A stretch of 64,000 bases of DNA from Dioscorea cayenensis subsp. rotundata. Taxonomy: Eukaryota > Streptophyta > Magnoliopsida > Dioscoreales > Dioscoreaceae. The DNA lies in the NCBI RefSeq assembly GCF_009730915.1, contig NC_052474.1, positions 5,367,501-5,431,500 of the forward strand, given 5' to 3'. This document shows positions 24,750 to 34,734 of this stretch, piece by piece (the stretch's first letter is position 1; every line of letters begins with the position of its first letter). Both the position numbers and the translations under genes were made by a program. The notes below the pieces were generated by a model. It worked only from the letters and a program-made list of their open reading frames with translations, did not search any database and was not told the origin of the DNA.

Positions 24750-24784
24750 CTAACCCTAACCCTAACCCTAACCCTAACCCTAAT
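24750..24784 (+). repeat. Telomere-type CCCTAA repeat in the HDAC leader
   Basis: About five and a half perfect units of CCCTAA (TTAGGG on the other strand), ending 26 bases before the ATG of the first HDAC gene. The unit is six bases, not the seven-base CCCTAAA usual in plants. Short telo-box motifs are known in plant promoters and leaders, but a pure run of this length is unusual. Confidence 0.85.
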
Positions 24785-24810
24785 AATTAATAAGAAAAAG
24801 AAGAAGAAGC

Positions 24811-26209
24811 ATGGCGATGGACACCGGCGGCAACTCGCTGCCCTCCAGCTCCGACGGCAAGAAGAGAAAAGTGGCATACTACTACAACAAAGAGATCGGA
24901 GACTACTACTACGGTGTAAATCACTTGATGAAACCTCACCGGATCACCATGGCTCACAACCTCCTCCAAAACTACTCACTCTTGAAGAAAATGCAGCTCA
25001 TCAAACCCAGAAAAGCCACTTTCCCTCAACTCTGTGGTTTCCACTCCGATGATTACATCCACTTCTTGAGACGCATCACACCTGAGACTACCGACGACTA
25101 CGCCGACCTCTGCACTAGGTTCAACTTGCTTGAAGATTGTCCTGTCATCAATCATCTCTATGACTTCTGCTTAACTTACGCCGGAGGATCCATCTCCGCC
25201 GCCACCGGTCTCAACAAACACAGCTGTGACATCGCCATCAATTGGTCCGGTGGTCTGCACCATGCCAAGTGCGCTTCCGCCTCCGGCTTTTGCTATGTCA
25301 ATGACATCGTTCTTGCCATTCTTGAGCTCCTCAAACACCATCAGGTCTGCTTCTTCTTGTTTTTTAATTATATATATATATATATATATGTACCTTATTA
25401 ATATTGCATGCATTCATGCATGGTTGTGACTTGTGACAGCGGGTGTTGTACGTAGACATAGACGTACACCACGGTGACGGTGTAGAAGAAGCTTTCTACA
25501 CGACGGACAGAGTAATGACGTTGTCCTTTCACCAGAGAGACCTCTTCCCCGGCACTGGCCATGTCAATGACATTGGCCACAAGAAGGGAAAGTACTATGC
25601 TGTGAATGTTCCAATGGAACGTGGCATCACTGATGACAACTATCACACTCTGTTCAAGCCTATTGTCTCTAAAGTGATGGAGGTTTACCAGCCTGAGGCT
25701 GTGGTTTTACAGTGCGGTGCTGACTCTTTGGCTGGTGACAAGCTTGGCTTCTTTAATCTCACCATTAAAGGTCATGGAGAGTGTGTCAAGTTCTTGAGGT
25801 CCTTTAACGTCCCTCTTTTGCTCCTTGGTGGTGGTGGCTATACTCTCAGGAATGTTCCAAGATGCTGGTGCTACGAGGTATTTATTTATTTATTTATTTA
25901 TTTTATATATATATATATTTGAATTTTTTGTTTTTTATTTTGTTGGATGTGTAGACAGGAGTTGCTGTTGGAGTTGAGCTGGACAACAAGCTTCCACGTA
26001 ATGACTATAGCGAGTATTTTGGGCCCAATTACACTCTTCATGATCCACCAGCAAAAACATTTGAGGACAAGAACTATCCGGCTGATTTGGAGAGAGTCAA
26101 AGCAAGAGTTTTGGATAACTTGTCAAAACTGCAGCATGCTCCCAGTGTTCAGTTTCATGAGAGACCACCAGATGCTGACTTGGAGGACACTTTAAATGAA
26201 ACTTGTTAG
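24811..26209 (+). CDS. Class I histone deacetylase, HDA19-type, copy 1
   Basis: RPD3/HDA1-family zinc-dependent lysine deacetylase, expected in the nucleus in co-repressor complexes. 408 residues from three phase-0 exons: 24811-25344, 25440-25877 and 25955-26209. The N terminus [15 protein letters not shown] matches HDA19. Catalytic His pair H150/H151 (GGLHHAK), zinc ligands D186 and H188 (DIDVHHGDG) and D273 (CGADSL), and the transition-state Tyr Y312 (GGGGYT) are all present. It ends just after the conserved [12 protein letters not shown] motif, so the acidic C-terminal tail of about 100 residues in HDA19 is missing. It has only two introns, fewer than the typical gene. Lys279 replaces the Arg that contacts inositol phosphate in human HDAC1 (R270). 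The start could be Met1 or Met3. It lies 962 bases from a tandem paralog with the same structure. Confidence 0.93.
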
Positions 26210-27171
26210 ATATATATATATATATATTTGGGAGAACTTATTTTCTTATATTAAATATAGTATATATACCACAAATTTAAGGTTAGGGATATTTGTGTTT
26301 TAGTTGTTTCTATTTCAGAGATTTTTTTTTTAAACACTCTTATTTGAAGTTAATAGTAAGAGACATGCAATAATGTCCTCAATCTCAACAATATTGTGCC
26401 TTCACCTTGAGTAGATCCCTAATCTCTGGTCCCGAAATGAAAATCTTACCACAAGTGATCTAGTACTAATAAGCTAAAAGGTTGTTAGTACCATTTGAAT
26501 ATAAAGAAATTTTTTTCATAAAATTATAAAAAAAATTTAAAACTAAAAGAGTATGATGTTATACTTTGATGTTGGCGCACTGATTGTTGGACTATCACAA
26601 ATAATTCTCTTAAATTTAAAAAAAAAAAGACAATTAAAAATTGAAATCAAAATTAAATTTCTAATAAGTTAATACAAGGTAATATTAAATCGTTTTCATA
26701 AATAATAGTTGTGCATTCACTTTTTCCTAATTGAATTAGGACTCTGATATATATATCCTAATCGGATTATGTATGTATATATATACATATAAATTAAAAT
26801 AAACAAAAACTTCGGAAAAGGCAGATAGTCCACACGTGACTTGTTTTTTTAATCGGATCAGGACTCTCTAATATATATATATATATATATAAATGGTAAG
26901 AAGATAAAAAATAAAATAATTAACAGTTGTAAGTTGTAACTTGCTTTTTTAATAGGATTAGGACTCTGATATATTTATATATATATATATATATATATAG
27001 TAAGAAGATAAAAATGACAGTTGTGACTTTCCTTTTTTAATCGGATTAGGACTCTCTCATATATATATATACACACACACACACGACCAGAAGAGATTCA
27101 AGAGAAAGGGAAAGAAGAAAAAGAAGAAGAAGAAAGAGTGGGTATAATACGTGATATATATATATAATATT
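26210..27171. repeat. Direct repeats between the two HDAC genes
   Basis: Four diverged copies of a unit centred on TTTTTTAATCGGATTAGGAC, followed by TCT and a TA run, start near 26721, 26843, 26944 and 27031. The last two also share upstream GTAAGAAGATAAAAA and CAGTTGTGAC-like parts, so the real unit is about 90-120 bp. They form the promoter side of HDAC copy 2. The last 60 bases are purine-rich (GAAGAAGAAG), like the leader of copy 1. Confidence 0.65.
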
Positions 27172-28726
27172 ATGGAGACCGGCGGGAACTCACTGCCTTC
27201 TGGCGCTGATGGAAAGAAGAGGAAAGTGTCCTACTACTACGACCATTTGATCGGCAACTACCACTACGGCTCCGGCCATTCTATGAAACCTCTTCGGATT
27301 GCCATGACTCACGATCTACTCCTTAAATACCGCGTCTTAGACAATATGCAAGTCTTCAAACCCATTAAAGCCACCTCCTACGACCTTCGCCAGTTCCACT
27401 CCGACGAATACATCAGTTTCTTGAAACGCATCACGCCGGACAATGCCAAAGAGTTGGCCGGCCTCTGCAAGATTTATGATGTAAATAGCAATGATTGTCC
27501 TGTTTTTGATGGCCTCTACGACTACTGCACCAGCTACACCGGCGGATCCCTCTCTGCTGCTGCAAGACTCAATGAAGGCAGCTCCGATATCGCCATCAAC
27601 TGGTCCGGTGGTCTCCACCATGCCAAGTGCTCCGCCGCCTCCGGCTTTTGCTACGTCAATGACGCTGTTCTTGCTATCACCGAGCTCCTCAAGCATCGTC
27701 AGGTATGTTCTGTTTATTAATTAAGATATATATATATATATATATATATCTTTTAATTATAAATTGATTACATGAAATTAAATGAAAATGAAAATTAATG
27801 AATTAAACATGCATGCATGCATGCAGAGGGTGTTGTACGTGGATATAGACGTGCATCACGGAGACGGTGTAGAAGAAGCGTTTTACCAGACGGAAAGGGT
27901 GATGACTGTATCCTTCCACCAAAGATGCATATTCCCTTATAAAACCGGTTTCATCGATCACATCGGGTCCGACCAAGGAAAGTACCACGCTGTGAACGTT
28001 CCTCTTGACGATGGCATCACTGATGATACCTATCATTCTCTCTTCAAACCCATCATCTCTAAAGTCATGGAGGTTTACCGGCCTGAGGCCCTGGTCCTTC
28101 AGTGTGGTGCTGATTCCTTGGCTAGAGACCCACTTGGTTCCTTCAACCTCACCATCAAAGGTCACGCTGAGTGTGTCAACTTCATCAGGTCATTCAATCT
28201 CCCTCTTTTGCTACTTGGTGGTGGTGGCTATTGTCTCAGAAACGTTCCAAGATGTTGGGCCTATGAGGTACTTACTTAATATATTATATTATCTTATTTT
28301 ATCTTTTATAATTAATTTAATTTAGTTATTTCAGTAACAGGCTTAATTAATTAATTAAGGAACATGATCTAAATAAATATACAGTATTATTTATTATATA
28401 TATATATATACTTTTTTGGTCATATATAATATTGAGTTTTATTTTACTATATATGTACATGATAAATACAGACTGCAGTTGCTGTTGGAGTTGAGCTACA
28501 GAATGATCTTCCTAGCAACGATTTCTATGCATATTTTGGACCGCATTATACTCTTCATGATCCACCGATAAAGGGACTGGAGAACAAAAACAGTACTAGT
28601 AGTTTGGAGAAAATCAAAACAAGAGTTTTGGACAACATATCAAAGCTTGAGCATGCTCCAAGTGTCCAATTTCAAGAGAGGCCACCAGATGCAAGCGTTG
28701 ACGTACAACTTTTCTCACTCAATTAA
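27172..28726 (+). CDS. Class I histone deacetylase, HDA19-type, copy 2 (divergent)
   Basis: Tandem paralog of the preceding gene: 408 residues in three phase-0 exons (27172-27702, 27827-28267 and 28472-28726). Catalytic His pair in GGLHHAK, zinc ligands in DIDVHHGDG and D273 in CGADSL, and Tyr312 are kept. Both copies read HHAKC where HDA19 reads HHAKKC, a shared change that supports local duplication. Copy 2 departs further. The FPGTG substrate-loop motif is FPYKTG. The position equal to HDAC1 R270 (inositol-phosphate contact) is Pro279. The tail ends DVQLFSLN right after ERPPD. Similarity to copy 1 is roughly 60% by eye in exon 1, so the duplication is not recent. An active but altered enzyme, or a regulatory copy, are both possible. 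Confidence 0.92.
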
Positions 28727-29228
28727 GGACTGGATTAGATTGAAAAAAATATAACACATTATTCACCACCTATCTAGCTCTACGTACTTCACCGACCACT
28801 TGTATATATATATAAACTATTATTTCAATATTCTATTAATTTTTTAGAAACATTGTCTTACAAAATGTGATTGTATGTAAATAAATCTAGGATAGACATG
28901 CTTGTAGTTAACATGTTCCTAATTATTAAAAAAAAAAAACCAGAATTTGATTGAAAAATTATGTTGTCAATCAGAGAGGAAAGAGATTCATGCAGTAATT
29001 CTCTGCGGAAGGATCATATTCATGTAGGGAATAACAAGCACAAGACTTTCAACTGCTTTTCCTGCACCTCAAGGAATTTTACCATAGTTAAAAATCTGCA
29101 AAAAGGTAGACTGCTGTCAATCTTGGTTGATGTCAATAATTGTCATCACACTGCCAACAATGCACAATTGTTGCTTTAATGCTGCAAAATTTCACGTTGT
29201 TATCTGCCAAAAAGGAAAACAATCAAGT
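28727..29228. other. Convergent intergenic spacer
   Basis: About 500 bases between the HDAC copy 2 stop and the end of the minus-strand C2 gene. It probably holds both 3' UTRs. AT-rich, with a short TA run near 28803-28813. No gene is seen. Confidence 0.55.
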
Positions 29229-32200
29229 TCATATCATGCTTGATGAAAAGTTGAAAAAAAAAAAAATGCTGGATTTGAACAAGAACCTCAGTCTTCTCAG
29301 CCTAGTATTCAATATCAGAGTTCCACCCACAATGATTATTAGAACTGTTCGCACAACCTAAACACACGGAACATGTGGTTATATTAATGACAAAGGTATT
29401 ACATGAAAATGACTCTAAATTTCTGAAAATTATACGTCTATTTACCTCTCCAAATTCTTTACTCGAAATTGATAGAGACTAATACAACATTATTAGCTTC
29501 ATTAACAATTATGCAATCTTTAGCCCCTCCAACAAATTGTTTTGAATTTCCTCATCAGTAAGAGAGAATTCACTAAGGAATTTTATCTTAAAGAGTTCCT
29601 TCATAGCTTATCTAAATAGCCGACTCAAAGAATGGCAACCATTCTCAGTTGAATATTTGCCTATACCTTATATGGATAAATCTCATTCTACTAGTCTTCC
29701 TATTGACTGAGGTAGAGAAGACAACACTATGTTCTTTTGTTAATTACATCAGTATCTTATTGGATTAAAATGTTTGATACTTTACCCAACAAGTCTATGA
29801 ATGTCATTATTTTCAGTCTTTTTGCATCTCTGAAACACTACAGAGTGTAGATACAAGTTAATTTATTCAATTAATGGAATGAAGTTCTAGTTTTCATGAT
29901 CGATGACTAAGTCATGATCAATCAAAACTTGGAGCTTCCATTTGCAGTAATACAAAGATGTAGAACTAGAGAAGTCAGAAAAGGAACCACCTGTTCGATC
30001 AACAATCCACTTGATTTTTTCATGCCTTTTGAGAGTCCATTATTTTTTTCAGAAGCAGGAGAAATCTCTTCATCCTCATCCATTTTAAGTAGTCCATCTC
30101 CTTGTGCACTTTCCTTCATTTAAAAAAAATTCATATCACATAAATTTGAAGAAAATAGAAGCATGAAAACACCAACCGAAAGAAGCAGATGTACTCAATA
30201 CTGCATGTGCTTATGTAGGCCATCATAGAGATTCAAGCTCAGTTCTTATATAGTAGAAAAGGCAAAAAAGCGATATGAAACTCAAACGGTCCCTCTTATG
30301 TAGGTAAATGATGGAGCATGAACCTTTTCGTGAACTTCATTTATGAAATGATAATTCTCCATTAGGTGTGTTCCGACACTGAGGTCGCAGCATTCAACAA
30401 GATCCCTCAATTGTTTGCTCCCACTAGTGATGCAAAAATATCTTGGTACGCAACTAACAAGGCTTGGAGAACTACATCCTCGACTATCAGAGTGTCTTGA
30501 TAATAACACATCCTCATTTGAAGTTCGAGGATTAATCTGTCCATTCCCCTCCATAGCCGTAATAGAAGATGAGCCTTGATGCGTGCAAGGACAAGGTTGA
30601 ACATTATGTACAGGTAACTCATATAACATTTTTCTCGCTGCCAAATCTTCTTCTGCCAAAACATGATGATCAGTTTTAATTTCTAGTCCGTGCAAAACAT
30701 CACAACTTGCCTTATCTGAAAGGTGGATATCATCATTAGAATTTTCCACCATTCCTCTGATGCTGAATGCTCGCTCTGTCTCCATTGGTTCCAAAGCATA
30801 GTTTGCGGTCTTTGTATCATATAAGATAATATCATTAGCAAGTTCTTGGCTCTTCCCACTGTCACTATACAACTGAGATTTTTCTCCCTTCTTCTCGACA
30901 ATTGATCTATGAACTGCTGGATTTTGTATTGATTTTATATCAGAGAGCATTCCTGCCGAAAATGACTTGGTCAAAATCTGTGGAACTTTGACATATTTAA
31001 TGTTGTTTGGCCCTGAATATTCCCTCAATTTCGGGCTAAAAGAAGGTTCCCATCCCTACAAACATTAATTTTAATAACAATCAGCAGTTGGAAATAGTAA
31101 ACACAAAGTTTAGTGTGCCAAGGTTAGAATTAACAAAGTAAAACCGAGAAATCTACCTGATAAAGAATAGTCTCAAAGGCGGTTATCATCTTCTTCATAT
31201 TGCTGCTCAAGCTTCTCCGATGAAAGCCCTTCCTCCTTGTTTCCAGAATTTGGTCATCTTCAGTAATATTCCCCGCATAAGTAGTAGCTAACTGTTCTGG
31301 TTTGGTAGGAATCATTTGCTCAGATGAGAGCTTCCACCATTCATTGAGCTCATTTGATAATGATGAATTACTGACTTCTACAGAGGAAACATCTTGCTTG
31401 TCTGAAATCCCAATCTCCTTTTTGCTTAGCTCAGTATGATGTGGATCATACTGTTTAAATGCTTGTGCAGAGGATTCTCTGAATTCTTGCAGCGAAAGTG
31501 TGCCTCCACAGACACCTGCAATTGAACACCAGATATCCGTTATTAAACTCGACCATTAACAATTTCTAATAAATGTAAACAGTTCCGAATAACCAAGAGA
31601 AACTAAAAGGTCAACAAATATAATTATTATGTGTTATATAATGATCAGACAAGTTCAATTTGTCAGGCAATCGAAATCAGAATGAACTGAGAAGGAATCC
31701 TTAACTGGGTCTGTTTGCTCTGTCTTCTCAATCTTAGTACCTTCTGAAAAGAGTTGGGTTGTTGGATAAGAACCTAATAATCCTGTTTCTTGCCCTGTCA
31801 CATGAGAAATAGAAAGAAGTTTTACAAATCAAGCCATAGCAAGGAATAAGAAGAGAAAACTTGATTGTTGGAATGGTAGCATCAGTAGAACTTAAGAGGC
31901 CAACCTTTGAGCAGTTCGCTTTGTTTCTTTCGTACCACTGTCTCCCTCTGCCATGTACCAATAAGTCGGTCTGTCAAGTCCCAGCTAACAATTTCTTAAG
32001 CATATCAAAATTGGATAAGATAAAAAGCACAAAAACCATATGGCGAATCCTCAAGCGTTCTTCTTCATTAAGAGAGAACTGCACCCTCATGTGGACGTGC
32101 CCGCCACCTTTAAGTGGAAACAAGTCATCCCATATTCCCTTTTCCACCACTGACATGGTCGGCAATTCTATCATGTAATTTTTATTGTTGTCATCATCAC

Positions 32201-33126
32201 AATCATAAAAAACAACAGAAATCCCTCGAGAAATTTGTGGTTACCTGTTCTTGATAATTCATTCCCCTCATTATCATGAAGCATCAAGACCAAGTTTTCA
32301 CGAAGAGACATCACCGGGCTACACCAACACAATTCCCTCTTTGATTCACCATAAATTAACAAAACAATTCATGCGCATAGTTCTTTCGCCTTAAAAGTCT
32401 TAGATATTGAGCACTCATGTGAACTATGAATTCAAAATCTCAGATACAAAAGGAGCCAGAAAAATGCACATGATTTGTAAACAAACAAGAGAGAAGCCTA
32501 TATAATCCTGGATAATCTCTTTGTGGCATGTGGCAATAAGGCAATAATAACCAGGTATGGATACTGCTGTTGGCTATGCAGAAATTTAGCAGAATTCAGC
32601 AACAAGCTTAAACCAAAGATTTACAAGGTATATCACTAAGCACATCAAAGAGAGCAGAAGATATATGCAATTCACAGTGATAAAGAACAATCAGAAAAAA
32701 CCCCCAAAAAACTAGGATCTAGGTCTTGCAGCAGAGACAATCAATTGATATAAATATCTGAATCAAAGTATGCAATCATGCACTAGGAGAAAGAAAAGGG
32801 AGAAATTGGTGTAGAGTGAAAGAATGCAACTCACAAAGAACATTCCCCTTTGCAAACAGTTTGGTACTCCCTCTTCCCCATAGCCACTGCAACAAAAATC
32901 CACAAATCCAAAGATTAGAATCAAATGGGAGCAAAACCTGAGAAACTTAATGCATAAACTCACACTTCAAGATAAGGGGACTACCATCAAATGGAAGGTC
33001 CATCAAGTCTAACACTACAGCATGAATTGAACATAGAGTGTCAGGAAAACAGAATGTGATTACTGTTGAAACAATAGTGCATGAAAATGTTGATGTCTTA
33101 CCAAAGACATGAATGGTGCCTGGCAT
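29229..33126 (-). CDS. C2-like domain protein with C-terminal membrane anchor
   Basis: Plant-conserved protein of unknown function, 590 residues in 11 exons on the minus strand: 33126-33102, 33014-32964, 32886-32835, 32318-32245, 32167-32037, 31947-31905, 31794-31741, 31515-31157, 31055-30324, 30113-29991 and 29357-29229. Phases agree at every junction. Residues 1-125 form a C2-like beta domain: MPGTIHVFVLDLMDLP, then MGKREYQTV, VVEKGIWDDLFPLKGGG and VQFSLNEEERLRIRHM. The middle is long, hydrophilic and probably disordered. The last exon encodes VRTVLIIIVGGTLIL, a single hydrophobic span, followed by basic RLRRLRFLFK, so the protein is likely tail-anchored with the C2 part in the cytosol. The final two junctions rest on splice consensus; without them the frame would end at 30282. 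The last exon has a run of 13 T in frame. Confidence 0.75.
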
Positions 33127-33590
33127 TGGAGCTTGATGAGGTTGGAAACTGTTCCTTTGGAGCTTTCAATGAAGAAAGAGGGGAACTTGGAGCATGGAGA
33201 CCATAGATATTGTGTTTGTGTGGCTCTGTGGGGCTTGACTGTCACTGTGTCTGGCCACCACCTGATTTTGATATGAATTTAATGTAGAAAACATACCTAC
33301 AAAAGACATACCCCAGAACTTTATCTTGTTGAGGACCACACTTGATCTTGTTATCATCTTTTATGAGGTTGAAATATGTTCGGTCTTTGGTTTTAATTTC
33401 GAACAAATTCACATCTTAACAAAATTCATATTTTGTGAGCAAGTCTGGATTCTGATTGAAGTAAAATTTACATTAAATATAAAGAAGAACATCAAAAGAG
33501 TAACACAACACTAAGAAGGAATTTATAAGTCTGCATCTTAATTATTGTATCCGGCCATTAATATGAAAACAAAAGAATTCAATAACAAGT
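33127..33590. other. Spacer between RTE1 and the C2 gene
   Basis: 464 bases between two minus-strand genes, holding the RTE1 3' UTR and the promoter and leader of the C2 gene. No TATA box stands out. Confidence 0.5.
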
Positions 33591-34709
33591 CTAGCATTGA
33601 ATCAGATTTTTTACACAGTATGTTCCGAAAAGATACCATCCAATTAGAAGAAATGAGAATGATGCAAGACCAATTAGGAATGGCCATCCTGCAATCAAAA
33701 GGCCAACACACAGTACAACGGTGAAAGGAAAGAATGATCGTAATACCGACATGCCATCGACCCATTTCCCCCTCCAGAGCACAAGTGCAGTTAAATTTAT
33801 CATGTTCCATCCCAAGGATCGGTCGTAGCAGAGCCTGTTCATGCAGTTGGCCACAAATGAATGGCAGTTGCAGGTGAAGAGGTTGTAGCACTTGTGCTGG
33901 AATTGTTGCATGCTTGCTTGCAGTGCGTTGTCCCACGATGTCGCTGTTCCCCGCTCCACGTGTTGGTAGGCCTGCTCGCAGGTGTGCTTTGCAATATTGA
34001 GAGGAAAGCAACACTGTCCAGTGTTCCAAAACAAGAATTGCCGCAATTAATTTCATGTCAAAATTCAATATTCACTTTCCACTAATAGAATAAGTTTTTA
34101 AGTTTTACTTTCAAAGTCTTACTGAAGATTTTGAAGAAATTTATTTACACTGCTTAGCCTAGAAGCTATGTTAATATGCTCCAAAATTTACCTAGTCAAT
34201 GATAGTTCAATTAGTTAAACATGCAAGACAAATTGGTCATGTCAAATGATACAATTTTAAAGATTTATATAGCATGAATTGGAAAATTGAGGATTGCTAT
34301 TGGAATAATTAAATTCAATATACATAACTAGATACAAAATAAGGCTCATATTCCATAAAACTTGCATTAGAGAATAAGAAGAGAAGGACATACTAAATAC
34401 CTGTTCCCTGTCTAGCTGAAGATACCTGGCAACTTTGCCATATGCAAAATTATCTATGCTTACAATATTTGAACCTGCAAAGTCCACGACAGCCCCATCT
34501 TCTCGACAAATTCCAAGATGACCAATATAAGGAGCCAACCATGAAACTACTGGAAGAGGTGTCCAAACAATGCAGCAAGGGAATCTCGCATTCTTTGGAT
34601 CCACTGCATCAAGTGGCCAGAAATCATGCCGCACTCTCCGATTTGAAGAGGCATTTTCAATATCAGCGGTAGATTTAAGCTCCATTATGTAAGATGCTTT
34701 CATGGGCAT
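33591..34709 (-). CDS. RTE1: REVERSION-TO-ETHYLENE SENSITIVITY1 / RTH protein
   Basis: Membrane protein of 243 residues (Arabidopsis RTE1 about 250, RTH about 230) of the DUF778/TMEM222 family. RTE1 acts at the Golgi/ER and promotes signalling by the ETR1 ethylene receptor. Two exons are seen on the minus strand, 34709-34401 and 34013-33591, joined in phase 0. Hallmarks are [27 protein letters not shown] and VVDFAGSN in the first exon. The second has the Cys/His-rich [16 protein letters not shown] and two C-terminal hydrophobic segments ([20 protein letters not shown] and [10 protein letters not shown]). The start is the first ATG after a likely acceptor (TTCAG) at about 34720, so there is an upstream non-coding exon; Met9 is an alternative start. 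The likely leader intron carries a degenerate tandem array. Confidence 0.9.
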
Positions 34710-34734
34710 CCAGCTTCTTCTGAAGTGATGAAGA

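Noticed and set aside
24741-25052. Frame with repeated Leu-Thr upstream of HDAC copy 1
   Set aside because: The repeat is only the translation of the CCCTAA run in another frame; the real HDAC start is at 24811.
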